A stretch of 64,000 bases of DNA from Stropharia rugosoannulata. Taxonomy: Eukaryota > Basidiomycota > Agaricomycetes > Agaricales > Strophariaceae. Location: positions 3,273,309-3,337,308 of the forward strand of contig JANCIK010000009.1 of assembly GCA_028532985.1 (NCBI GenBank), read 5' to 3'. Each line of letters starts with the position of its first letter. The first letter of the stretch is position 1. This document shows, one piece after another, positions 46,556 to 58,888 of this stretch. Both the position numbers and the translations under genes were made by a program. Under the pieces are notes generated by a model. It saw only the letters and a list, made by a program, of their open reading frames with translations. It had not been told where the DNA came from and made no database searches.

Positions 46556-47733
46556 TTTCAGTCAGTAGTTGTCACTGTGCTTACATATCTTCCCGTTGTA
46601 TGTAATCATGTCGTACTTTCTGGCACTGGTACCTCTAGATCATACGCGGTCTTTTCTCTATTTGAACCAGTGACCATCCATTAACCACTACATAATATGG
46701 ATATATATTGACTATAAATGTGACTTAAGATCGCGTCGCCGCTCTCTGTTATAATTGGGGTGAAGGGGCTATCAGGTAGGTTGCGTAGGAGCTCGTGTAC
46801 GAGAGCCGCCCAGCGCAAATTAAACGTTGCACTGCGGGCAATCCGAATTCACACACTGGCAGTGACTTTGAAAAGCAGAACTAGTCTACAAACTCGAATT
46901 CAGATCGCGAGGCATCCTAAATGCTTGAATCCAAACGCCTCCTGGCACAACGCGCCGAGAAGTCAAGTGGACGAAGCACAGGAAAAAGGGTAGGTGGGTT
47001 GAGAAAATAGACGGCGCGCGGCGCAGTCTCACCCAAGTTGGAAAAAGAGGGGCTTGCCTCTCGCAAAGCCCATATGCCCTCGGGTGAAGCTTCAGGCTAT
47101 CAAAATAATACAAGCCACTGGCATCCCGCTCCTGTGTCTTCTATCTTATCCTACTAAGATGACAGCTTCGCTTTGGCCTCGCTCTCATCACGGAGTGTGC
47201 TAATGTTGATCGCAGTGCAAGTTACATTTAGTACGTCATGTGCTGAGTCAGTATATTCTCAGAACATGCCGCTGACACCGGTCCACTTCACATGTCTTGT
47301 CAAGCAAAATTAAACCTTAACCCATGGGAGAAACCGCGCTGTGCAATCATTGACAATGCAATAGTGACTCGCCGGGTAACTGGCATCACAGAGCGATATT
47401 AAGCGAGCCAGAGTAGTCTGACACATTAGTCTAGCTATCATAATCTGACGGTGAAATTTCTTTCGTGGAGGTATTTAAAGAAGGGGGCCAAAGAAGAACT
47501 AAATACATGTAGCGAACAAGAGCAGGCAACACACATTTTTACACCAAGTGTGGGATGAACGAAACTCATCTGACCTTTCTTTCTGGTCTCATGCTCTCTG
47601 GAAGGAACACTGTGCAAATGACAACGCCACAATAGTACCTAGGGACCGAATCGAATAGGCTGACCTTAAATCATGTACATACTGCTGATCTTCGTAATAT
47701 CTGGTCGTAACTGATTTCACAAGTTGCTCATGG
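46556..47733. other. Intergenic, no gene seen
   Basis: Short open frames at 46760-46993 and 47438-47885 lack features. The last 90 bp are the cupin gene's promoter. Confidence 0.45.
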
Positions 47734-47741
47734 TATATAAA
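47734..47741 (+). promoter_or_regulatory. TATA box of the cupin gene
   Basis: TATATAAA followed by GG, 82 bp upstream of the ATG at 47823. Confidence 0.55.
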
Positions 47742-47822
47742 GGCAGTGATATCACTGGCACTTTGACAGCTTGTATCCTGATTTCTTAAGTCCTTCCACT
47801 CACAGACTCCTAAGACAGTAGA

Positions 47823-48376
47823 ATGCCTTACGAAGTACGATGCGATACATTTACCTCTGTACAGCGATTCTGACAGCATTACCACTACTCAAGCACCAGA
47901 AGAATGTCTTGGGGCATCACAAAAATGCTCCAGAAGATACACAGTACGACCACGTTAAATTTCATGACCTCCACAAGAAGCCTGCTGCCAACGAGAAGGA
48001 CCACCTTGTTTCTGCCATCGCGGAGCTTAAGGCTGGTGAGCCGGTAACCTTGACCTATCCTGGTCCGACTGTTGGATACGTCATTGAAGGTGACTCTCAC
48101 CTCTTGGCTAATATACAAGGCTTGACGATTCATAGGGGAGTTAGATGGTGAAGATAGTAGCAAGCCGGGGGAGATCATAACGGTCAAGACGGGCGACGTC
48201 CTTCATGTCGACAAAGACTCCCGCATCACTTGGAAGACAGCAGGTAGTGCCAAAAGTAAGCCGATTTTTGCACGAGGACTCGGTCGCGGGCTTATTGAAG
48301 GCTATATCTAGTCATTGGTGTTACATATGTCCCAACAGTCATTCAATCTGCGAGCGACCTCATTGTGAGAAATTAA
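47823..48376 (+). CDS. Small single-domain cupin protein (128 aa)
   Basis: Exons 47823-47834 (MPYE), 47900-48089, 48136-48255 and 48312-48376 join to 129 codons including stop. I prefer this start over the ATG at 47840, which lies inside a well-formed intron. The first half ends LTYPGPTVGYVIEGEL, a cupin strand pair, and the second half contains KPGEIITVKTGDVLHVDKDSRITWKT, the PGD-x-hydrophobic cupin motif 2. No signal peptide is present, so it should be cytosolic. The metal-binding histidines of classical cupin motif 1 are not obvious (no HxH), so an enzymatic role is uncertain. The nearest comparison is EutQ-like or polyamine-linked small cupins. Confidence 0.75.
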
Positions 48377-50324
48377 CTGGCCACTTTCCGCAACAGTGAT
48401 ACATCAGGGCGGTCAGTGGGCTGAGCCATCCATCTATTCCCTTCATAAGTAGTGCTAAAGATCTGTAAAGATAATGTAAACCACTACTATAAATACAGTT
48501 TTCAATGAGATAGCTAGTATCAGCGGTGGAAACATATGGACCCTTGCGCGCAATTTATAACGCAACTGCACTGGTCTAATATCATTAATAGATGTTTAAC
48601 GTTGACGATACAGACTAACTTTAAAAGAGATCGCAGGCGCACTAAGTTTACACATTTGTCGAGGTAAGCGCACACTGACCGGACCATGACCATTGGCCAG
48701 CGATCCGTGATGGGCACTGGACCTTGCGCACTCGGCCGAAAGGCTTCGGCGTATTATATGAGCGAGCGATTTTCCTTCACATCCAGCCACTAGCAGCATC
48801 ATCTGACCCTGACGTTATGTCGACGTAAATGTCGCACTCAATCAGGACAATGGCGCCTCACGCATTTAACCATTGTTAAGTTTGTTATGATGAGATGCTG
48901 ACACTCTGGTCATCGGCTAATAGACGCCTTCCCTCGGTAAAGGCGTCTATAATGACGCAGGCAGATAGAACTCTGTAGTGGTGCTGAAAGCTCCCTGATG
49001 CTGGTGACAACATTAAATGTATCGTGTAAGTGGCACTCTACATTCGACATGCGGAGGATTCAAGTTATAAATAGTCAGGCGCCTACTTAGAGGCGCAAGG
49101 GATAATATATCTCGTTATCGAGATGGCAAGGACTCAAGAGGTGAGACAGAAATAACCACTATGCGGCCAACTCGAAGATGCGTATCCTGCCGCGCCGGAA
49201 AGTTCCAAAGCCACCTAGTAGTATGTTAGATCTTAACGGCAAGGATGTTTTCCGACGTTTAAAAAATTACAGACCGCGCCTTGACGTTGTCAGTCTCCAT
49301 CGACATTGGCTGCCTGTGCTCAGCGCAGAGCAACCATCATGAACATGATACTTCAGCTTTAGTTTACGCTTCGGAGCTATGATGGCTAGCGTTGCCTTCT
49401 TTGTACATAAAATCACAGCGATAAGAGAATCGCTACAAGGGGCTGGCGCTTTTAGAGACGTTGATAGATAGAATGTGACCAAATGTAAGTAATTCACTGA
49501 CTACACCTGCGCTCTTAGTATGGGATTCATGGAGGCTGTATTCATTGATATGATTCACTTACACACCGTCTTTGATAATGGCTGGGAAAGTAACTACTAT
49601 TACAGGTACTTTCTGGTCGTTCCGCAGTCGCTTCATGACATACTTGATGAATCGTGACATCGACCTGATGGCAAACGGTCTCGGGTGCTATAAAAAACCG
49701 ATATGCTTTCTCATCAGGCCGTGCGCGTGAGGGCTCCATAAGAACTTCAAATCCGCTTACCGAATTTAAAACTTCGGAAGGTGGGTATAATACTTGAGCG
49801 TCAATTGGATAATATGAATCTTTTCAATGAGTAGTTTTCAACTGATGTACATTTATTGAAGACCATTTAGCTCATCAGATTATTTTACTAATCTGGAGCC
49901 TGTACAGCTTGAACGTATTTTCGTACCTACCATAGTTATTGCTCCAGATAGAGACCATCGATCATTGATCTGCGCGAGTGTGTTTTGTGGCGCAACCTAG
50001 CATTTTTCATGATGAGATAAACCTACATATACTACTAGCAAGTATCGGAACAATGTTCTACACAACCGGGACAAAGGTTCATCACACATTCCATACAAAT
50101 ATGTCTTTTGAAATCATGATGTAGTGATCGACACCGCATTCTCCTCTGATCCTCTCACTTCGCTTCAATTTGAAAGCTATGGTAACTCACATGTACATCG
50201 ACGCAATTAATCTTCTCGACAACTAAATATCTATAAGATGGAGAGAAATGAATCGGTCCCCAACTCAATATCCGCTTTTTTTGGGGGGTCCTAGCCGGTC
50301 TAAAAGACCCTCAAGAGCTCCAAA
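48377..50324. other. Intergenic with hairpins, no gene seen
   Basis: No gene recognised in 1.9 kb. It contains the 11-bp hairpin at 48920-48950 and a shorter one, GCGCCT/AGGCGC, at about 49080-49097. Region 50200-50324 is likely the promoter of the DUF6534 gene, with a TATAAG at about 50231. Confidence 0.45.
48920..48950. repeat. Perfect 11-bp hairpin
   Basis: ATAGACGCCTT at 48920-48930 and AAGGCGTCTAT at 48940-48950 form a perfect inverted repeat around a 9-nt loop. Confidence 0.7.
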
Positions 50325-51681
50325 ATGGATCCAAGTGCAGCTATTCAAGAGACTATTACAGAAACAATCAATGCACAAGTAAGAGCTCGATTGTATGTAC
50401 AGAGTTGTATACTCACCTGTCTGCAGTACATAGGCTCAATGATCCCCCTGTTTTTCTTTGGGATTCTTTCGAATCAAGTCTGTGAGTAGCAAGTTACTGG
50501 TCAAAATTGTACAGGTATAACACTTGAATCCAGATATGTACTTTCAAGCGTTTCCTAATGATAAACTAGGGATTAAAGTGCTGGTACTCACAATATATGC
50601 AATCGTTTCCACTCAAGCTGCTCTTTTTATCCACGACGGGTTCGAAATATTCGGACCAGGATTTGGAAGTGTGGAAGATGCCTTCAAGGTTCGCAGTACT
50701 TGGTTTTCTGGACTCATTTGTGATGGGATAGGTGCGACTCATTTGTCAAAGTACGATCTAGCGCTGATAAACATTGCCCGCGTAGTGGCATGTTTTGTGC
50801 AGGTTTTTTATGCCTGGAGAATATCAGTCATATCAGGCAAGAAGTTGCCCGCCATTTTGATTGTGCTGGTACGCCGCAGTGATACGATCAATAACGATTA
50901 GGCTCATAGGAACGCCATAGATATCCCTGATATCGGTTATTCCATCCTTCGTCTCTGGTGTGAGGCTTGCGCTACACCACAACATTGCGGGGTATTCTGG
51001 CTCCAGAGCAACCACTATAGTATGTCTTTATCTGCAACACAAATTTCTGCTGCTCCTGGTGCATCCCCACTGAAACTGTTATAGGTATGGCTAGGGAGCG
51101 CCGTTGCATGTGACATTCTGATTGCCGGATTTATGATTTTCTATGTGCGTTCTCATGATATGCTGCCAGACTTGTTGACCATTGACGACACTATATTACT
51201 TAGTTGAAGCGCAGTTGCCCGATAGGATCACAATTCAAAAGTACAGTAAGCAGAGTGGACAGCATCGTAGGCCTGACGGTACAGTCAGGGACATTAACAG
51301 GTGCGAAACTGCCAGATTATTTTTAGCAACTGCGGACCTCCAGAATACTCATAAGACTTTTCTCTTCCAGCTGGCTTCGCTATCGGCGCTCTGATTATCT
51401 TAACAATACCCAGGCTCTCTTTCTACTCCGCTACTGTTTTATCAAGTCTCTCAGGAGTGTACTCTACAACATTTATGAGTCTACTTACCAGTAGAATCAA
51501 ATTCTCCGGAAATACGAATGGTACATTACATGAAAGTGGGGAAAGCAGTGAAATATCCACATCGGTCAATCGACTGTATGGAGGCAAGGAGGATACACCA
51601 TCCGGCATGAAGTTTGCTTCCCAGAGTCCAGTTATTGTAAATGTTGTCAGGAGCCAGGCATCTACTGATACTATGATCTGA
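50325..51681 (+). CDS. DUF6534-type multi-pass membrane protein
   Basis: The architecture matches the large Agaricomycete family of unknown function. MDPSAAIQETITETINAQ (50325-50378) leads into YIGSMIPLFFFGILSNQVYMYFQAFPNDKLGIKVLVL. The HDGFEIFG and FVQVFYAWRISVISGKKLP regions follow, then ISLISVIPSFVSGVRLALH. After these come VWLGSAVACDILIAGFMIFY, LKRSCPIGSQFKSTVSRVDSIVGLTVQSGTLT and AGFAIGALIILTI. Seven hydrophobic segments are visible. Introns of about 45-65 nt can be placed at each break with GTRNGT donors and YAG acceptors without frame loss, so the gene appears intact. The cytosolic tail is Ser/Thr-rich and ends at 51681. Function is unknown; the domain name describes homology only. Confidence 0.75.
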
Positions 51682-51832
51682 TTCCACCTTTCTCTGCATG
51701 TATATCACTATTGTATCCCTTGGTCAGGGCAGCTATATTGAAATGTAGATATTTATTTGTAGCTTCTAACGCATGTTTTTATATTGCTGCCCGGACAAAT
51801 CATATATACACGGGTGTCGAAACCAACACCAG

Positions 51833-54178
51833 ATGGCTGCGGAAGCTGCGGTCAACAACGTTCCATCGGACCGTAATGTTAGCAAAGAACTTCAAACCAG
51901 AATTGACAATCTTAAATCGTGCGTTTAGTCATACTCATCACCTTTACTGACCTTTCACATCATTTTCAATAACATTCTACAAGAAATAGAGAGCGCGTTG
52001 AATGCTATTAAGCAACAATGGAGATGGCTTTTAATCATATTTCCGCAGTTGAATAAGGAGAGGGTGAACAAGTGCGTCAAGGATCTTGGCACCGCACTTG
52101 AAGCATTTGATGTACGTCTTCTTTCTACTATCCTTTCATATATAATAAACTTTTTTTTAGATGTCCCACCGGCTTCAAGTCGAGGGAATACTAGACAACA
52201 TCCTGCAGAGTACGAATGACATACGTGAAGAGATGACAAAGGTAAAGGCGGAGGTCAAGATACTCGCGGAATCTCTATACCCCCACACATCTCCGTTCGC
52301 TATTGGGAAACAGGACATGCAGCCTCTATCCAAGGTATTTTTTGGACGTGATAGCGACGTTACCACCATTGTTAATCGCCTCTCAACCGAGGATGGGTCG
52401 CATGTGTGTATTACTACGTCTAGTGGAATGGGCAAGACAAGACTAGCGCTCGCCGTGATCCACAATACATCCATTTGCAATATTTTTGGGCGCTACCGAT
52501 TCTGGGTACGTGTATAACAGCAACAACAGCAGATGCGCTCCGCCGACTCCTTTACATCCAGCTCTCAATTACAGTTGAGACGTTCGACAGCCTTGACATC
52601 CTCGTTTCCGAGCTCATGGCTACACCGGATAGACGGCTCATCCTCCTGGATAACTTCGAGACCCCATGGCAATCCAACGGCGAAGGAGATAAAATCAGTG
52701 ACATTCTAATCAGGGTCGCACACATTCCCCATGTTACTCTGCTAGTCACGATGACCTCCGCATTTCCTCCCATGCAGGATATTGACTGGAAGCATCACCA
52801 TCTCCATCCACTAGATGCTCTCGCTGCGCAAAAGGCTTTCTTAGTAGCAGAGCACCCTCCTTCCTATCCTGTCTATCCTCCCGCTGGGGACTTGCATGAA
52901 AAATCTAAATTCACTATGGGCCACCGAAGTACATCCAATCTCCAGTGCTCTCAGTACCTTGCGTAGCAAGGCACTTGTAGAATGCGCTGATGGAGAACCA
53001 AGCCGCGTCTACGTCATTCTGACTATTCAAGCTTTCGTGAAGCAGCACGGGTTTATTTCGGGAGACATACAAAAACACGTACGACGTGCTTGTCAATAAT
53101 TTGTACTTAAGAACAAATTTTACATCGGCGACGAGCCTGATTACAGAGCAAGGGTGACAGCGCTTTCCGAGGAACAGAACAACATAGGGGTTCTTTTGAT
53201 GCAGGAAGACTGTGAGGATGACCAGGAAAGTCTTCATCGTGCTGACGCTCTCGTAGCGTTCTGTGTCTATTTGCACCACGTAAAGCCCAGTATCACTATT
53301 GCTCAACTAGCATTAGACGCTGCGGAAGCCACCAAGAGCCGTCGCTGCATAGCTGAAGCCCACGAAGTACTTGCGGACATGTACCATTTAGCCAGTCAAT
53401 ATCATGCAAGCTATCATCACTACGAGGAGGCCCATCAGTACTTTGTCGTCATACAAGACTTCGCGCGGGCAGGCGAATACACATATATGATGATGTTGAT
53501 TGGCTGGATGTCATCGGACGGCTCGGGAGCACCAGGACTGACACTCGAGTTACTCGCTGAGGAGGCCCAGGCCGAGCTATCCCATGACGAGGGCAATGAA
53601 TACAATATGGCTCGCGGTATGCTGGTACGTGGAGAATATTTCTGGTATTCCAGAAAAATGGATGACGCTCGAACAACATTCACCAAGGCCTTGGACATAT
53701 TTAAAAGGTTGGAGCGTCCAGAAAGCACTGTTGCATGTCTCCGTCTACTGGCCAGAACCGAAGCAATACAAAAAAATTACAAACTCACACTTGATCTATG
53801 TTGTGAAGCACTGGAAATTGCAGAGGGGCATGGTCTCGGCGTTGGACCTATTAGCTCAATTTTAAACTTACAGTCATCTTACTTAATAGTCCTGGAGCGC
53901 TACGACGAGGCCGAACGTGCTCTTCAAATGTCCCTCAAGTTGGCACAAGTTAGGGGCTCATTCCTTAAAATTGCACAGGTTCTAGCCATGCTTGCCTATT
54001 CTGTACCAAACGAGGGGATATAGATCAAGCGATCCTACTCTACACCGAGGCCCAGGAACAGTTTGGAAAGGTGCAATCTCAGAGCAATGGAGAGGAGGAA
54101 AGGCTAAAATGTGAAAGGAATGTCGAAGCCCTAACCAGTGGTCGCATTGATGATGTTGAAGAGCCCATTCTCTACTAG
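51833..54178 (+). pseudogene. NB-ARC/TPR NLR gene, inactivated
   Basis: The order is that of fungal NLRs with a helical N-terminus, NB-ARC domain and TPR repeats. MAAEAAVNNVPSDRNV starts at 51833 and is followed by a helical segment (52000-52300). The NB-ARC core follows: VFFGRDSDVTTIVNRL, the P-loop TSSGMGKTRLALAV (52418-52459) and the Walker-B RRLILLDNFETPW. The TPR-like array runs from about 53154 to 54178 (repeated helix pairs such as YHHYEEAHQYF, ARTTFTKALDIFKRL and YDEAERALQMSLKL). Several lesions break it. A base seems missing at about 52507 (FWV to CITATT). A deletion and frame change at about 52890 remove much of the ARC region. CAA-TAA at 53094-53099 is a nonsense codon, and a base seems missing at about 54000 (LAY to FCTKRGDIDQAI). 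Confidence 0.8.
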
Positions 54179-54740
54179 CTTATTCTTTTGTTATTTATGA
54201 TATGTATGAATAGATGTATCTCATTTCATCTGTGCAGATATTAACAAGTCTCTGGTTTTGGGTAATTCTGAAGTCATTATGCTGGCTGGATTTGATACTA
54301 CGATTTATTCATTCCTTTCACCGCATTCATACAGCTTTCAGATGAAGAACTATGTGGTCCACTTAACACTTTCCTCCGCATCTGCATGGCACCTTCTATG
54401 GTCTGACATTGTACACATAATTGTTAACGTTAAGGTTCTGCCTGTGTTCATGACTGTTTGAGTCCACCCGACACACATGATCTGCGCCGTCCGTACACAA
54501 ATCAAACCTTTAAGTTGCTATGTATCACGACGGTAAATCGTTACCGGTACCCCCGGGGGCACGTCACGTGGACAGGTAACGCGTCCGTGCGCTTGTCCGT
54601 GGCCCCCTCTCCATTCTTGCTGGAGCCCCGCCGCACTTGCCGCCCGTTGCTCACCATGAATGGTGCATGCACGGCGACGCGCACCAAAACGAGGTAGAAC
54701 AGCGCCGTTGCCGTGTGCCGCGCTGCGGCAGCGCTGTATT

Positions 54741-54793
54741 TGTAGCGGAGAAACTGTACTTGGAGCGGAGAAACATATTTGTAGCGGAGAAAC
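54741..54793. repeat. Three tandem copies of TGKAGCGGAGAAAC
   Basis: Units start at 54741, 54761 and 54780, spaced 20 and 19 bp apart. Confidence 0.7.
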
Positions 54794-57051
54794 AGAACGA
54801 AGCCGAACAAAATTTAACTTGAACCATCTGCACTACTACTCCCACTGCTGCTGCTGCTCACATCAAGATATGTGATCTTCTGTTTCTTGGATATTGGTTC
54901 CCCCTGCTCCTGCTCTAGCTCGCTGCTCTCGCTTCTAGTTCGCTTGGTGCTGGGAGAGAAAAGGTCGGGTAATTATACTGAGATAAAACGTATGTTATTT
55001 AGGAATCGGACGTCACGATAGGAGGGACCAGAATTATTTAGGTGACTGTTCATGCACATGAACCAGCTACGGTAAACCAACAGCGATCAGACTGGGGAGC
55101 CTAAACATGGACGTACATATGGCCCATGGGTCCACGCTCTTGCAGACGTTTCCCTGCAGCGCCCGCGGCTCGGGTTCACGATGTGGCAAGACCCCGTTTC
55201 CCGCCACGGGTGCAGACAACCAAACATATTGACGTACGCGCAGACACAAAGACGTACATAAGAACGCCGGAATGAATTCTGAAGTGCAGAGTGCAGACAT
55301 AGGGGTAATAGGAAGCAGTTCGAGCACTCGGACAGTTATAATACGTGCACAAGAAATTGTGCAGGGACTGGGAATCTAGAGGGAGAGCGGCCATGGTTAA
55401 AAAACGGAGGACGCATACAGCCGGACATGAACGCAACTTGAGCACACAGACAAAGTAGAATTGGTGACCCCGTCCCCGTGCACAGACCGCAGTTCGTGCA
55501 GGCACGGAGGTACCGGGCGAATTTGCTCACCTACTGTACAGGAGCGCCGGTGGATGGGACTGGGCTCGTAAATTGTGTTTGCTTCTTGAACTCAAATATA
55601 TAGGCCGTAGGGGCGCAATGGCCACGGGGACAGTGGAGACGGTGAGGAAATTTAGCCAAGACGACGTAAACAGACGCGGGTCAAGACCACTACTAGTATG
55701 TGCTGTATACTCCAGTGCCGCGTCTCTGCATGGGGCCTGGGGGGGAAAATAATGGAGTTGAGGGGACGGTGATTGTGTCCAGGCTAGATCAGGAGAGGCG
55801 TCAACGGGGCGTAGGGATGACGGCGGGAAAAGGAAGTAGATGCTGGTCGTGCTGATTTTGGATATAGGCATGGCTAGAAAAGTGGTGTGCGTGTCGTCCC
55901 GGGCGCAAGATAGTGGGTACTACTTCAGAGCGCTGACTTGAAGAGGCGTGATGAGAAGCGAGTACGGAGGCGAACTCAAAGGCGGGTGCAGAACATATCC
56001 AAGCCTGGGAACAGTGCAGAAGCAGACCGGACTATTCCTTCCACCGTCCTTCACGTATCGTTATCTGAGTGAGCGGCTAAGTCAGGACGGGTCTGGTATG
56101 ATCCCCCGGGCTCCCAACAGTCGATGTATGCATGCTTACCATGACAGCCAGCCTGTCCCTACTGGGTTAAACTGGGCATGGCCAGAAAGCATGAGGCGGA
56201 CAAAGTATGAGTATGACAGGGTAAAAAGAAGGAGGTTCTCGAGCCGACGGGAGGGCGCACGCGGCACAGCGTACAAACTGGCATCGTACACTGACGCACG
56301 TAAGTGCAGAGACGCACAAGAATCGCTCACTCCGTTTTCTGGGGAGCGAGTGCGCATGCATGACCTAGGCTTTATGCAGACAACGGGACTAGCAGCGTTT
56401 CATTCTCATTCGAGCGGAAGCGGGTAAGAATGTACCCACTGGTAATCGCATTTGCCGCAGTGTATAAGCAGAGGATAAGATGAGCAGGCGGAGGACGGGC
56501 ACGGCGGGGCACGGTAGAGGGCCCGAACGACATGCATGCTGGGGTTCCGGTTTCGACGCGTAGATCAGCATGGAAGGTCACGACCGCGAGGACGAGGTGT
56601 AGGTAGACAGGATGTAGGGCACGGGGGCGTCTCAGATACGGACTCCGTCTGCTCTGTCGTTTCCGTGCGTCAAGTTATCTGCAGTAGCGAAAGGGACACG
56701 CCTAGGATGGCCATATGCGTGTTTAAATCGCGTCCTAATCCACGTTGTGAGTGTTCCCTGCGCTGGTTAGCGCCATGTAACTTGTACATTCGTTGTACCG
56801 TGGTTCATTGGCATATACATAGGGTTGAACACGCTAGGACAGACGTGGACTTGAATGAACGAGCGAAATCGTGTCGTGATCTCCGTTATGGGCTTCGAGT
56901 GTCGTTTGTCAGCGCAGAGGGAACTCGTAGAACTTGTCACTTCCGAGTTCGAACTTCGATTGTGCCATGGAAGGAGGAGTGGGTGCGTAGGTCAATGGGA
57001 CAACAGCAGGAAAAGGAGGCCTTTATGTCCGTATTAACGTCGAACGGGGAC

Positions 57052-57106
57052 GGGCATGCTCGTGCAGGGGACCAGGGGCATGCTCGTGCAGGGGATCAGG
57101 GGCATA
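57052..57106. repeat. 24-bp minisatellite, just over two copies
   Basis: Units at 57052-57075 and 57076-57099 differ at one base (GGGGACCAG against GGGGATCAG) and a third begins at 57100. Confidence 0.75.
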
Positions 57107-58888
57107 CTCCAAGCCGCGATGAGGAAGGTCGTCGGGGAGGGGAGCATGCTCGAGAGGTCGAGAGCATATTCACGCAGGGACAAAGGTCGAAGGGGATGCA
57201 TTATCCGTCCATGGGCGGGGAGCGCACCCGACGGGGTCCGAGAATGTGGCGTATCGTCCAATACTCCATGGCCTGAATAAGTATTTGCTCATTGTGGCAG
57301 GGAAAGAACAGAAATCGTAGGCAACCGGACACAAACGTGGATGCATGGAAAGATCAGAATGGGACTCCCCGTCTTCTGGCGAGAAGAGTTCAGTGCGCGT
57401 TGAAGCGCGGTTTGCACCAGTAAAGAGCTTTGACTTTGTGATGTGGTGAGAGTTCCCAGTTTCCATATCCCCTAACTCATGTTTGAGACCGGTGAGAGTT
57501 CTTCCTCGTGCTCGTCGTAGTGTTTAGGGACACGCGCTAATGAGCCAAACAACTCAGAAGAACGAAGGTTCATTGAAAATGCAGCATGCGCCACGCCGCG
57601 TCTCTTCAAGCAAGACGAAGAAGTTGGAGACGCCAACTGTTCGCTGGGAGGAGAAAGGGACGCATATGTCGATGGGACGTAGTCATGGCATGACAGCGGG
57701 CAGAGAGCAGTACAATTTTGGTGGCCGTGGACGTGGACGTGCTAAAGGAGTGTTAAGACTCGGGGACGTGGCCTGCCTGTGTCGTGTACTATGTCCTGAG
57801 TAACCAAGTGTACTTTGTGCGAACTTGTCTTTACCTTTCGACATGGCCTCATCTGGCGGGTGCATCCACTTCGCTGGGGAGACGATGTATGTAGTGGAAT
57901 AAAGAAGAGTGCCGCGTATGCCGGGCCGCGCATTACCTGCGCGCACCGGCTGCTTCGGGAAGTGCCGGATGGCCGGAACGTTCCTTCAACGAAGTTGACT
58001 TGCGTTTTTGTAGGCTCACTCAAGCTTTAAAAATCCCGTTAAAGCTAAGGGAACTCTGAGAACTAACCCCGCATAGCTTCCTCAATAATTGTGTAGTCAA
58101 TACTGTACGCATGGACACACCTTCCGTTTACATTTCTGTCTATTTGCGGCGGCCGGGTCTCTTATTATATGCTCAATTAGAAGAAGTGATGTGGCAGATT
58201 TACTCGTCGCATCGATCATTAAAATGGGAATCTTGTCTTCAGTATTATCGAGTGATATTGAATAATGGAACCCCGTTCACTGGAGCACTGTGGAAAATGT
58301 TCAAATGGAATGAAGCAGCGCCATTTGTATTTGAGAAATTTGATAGAACTACGTGTGATAGAACTACGTGTCCGTATTCCATTGAACAAGAACTTCAAAG
58401 AATGCAATATGTTCCCTCATTCTGGGCTCTTCAAATAATTCGGTTCAGTTAGTACTTGACGCACGACAGCTTTCTTGAAAAATACAAACCGCTGCCGAAT
58501 TTATTAGAACACAAATATTTATGTAATGCGCTGATATTGTTCTTCTTCGGAGATGACCATGTCTTTAACACAATGATACCAACCTTTTCGAGTCTTCAAC
58601 CTTGTCTCTTGATGACCTTTTTCGGACAAGTAGTCCAGCTATCAACGTTGAAACGTTGACCGTTGCTCAAAGTAGAATAATCGGACCCGCACTCGCATGA
58701 GTTTGTGGAACTAGCTAACATGGGGATACTTTGTTTCTTTACAGATCTCCAACCCCGACAGACGCGTAACAGTAGGATAAAAAAACGATTGAGTTACCAT
58801 GAATCATCATACTGAGAGGGTAGATTTCAAACACTTGCCAGTGCCCTGTATGCCTTCACTTGTCCTTACCACCCTCTTGCAAGACATA

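Larger units (their letters stand above)
54179..58888. other. Long gene-poor stretch with minisatellites
   Basis: 4.7 kb without a gene I can support. Composition shifts to CpG-richer at 54540-57700. The longest frames (plus 55948-56427, plus 56536-57276, plus 58111-58452) have no domain or splice support; the last one contains a duplicated 15-bp word (GATAGAACTACGTGT) at about 58341-58370. Confidence 0.45.

Noticed and set aside
47840..47899. Signal peptide MRYIYLCTAILTALPLL for the cupin
   Set aside because: The stretch is better explained as an intron (GTACGA donor, ACCAG acceptor) after the four-codon exon MPYE, giving a cytosolic cupin.
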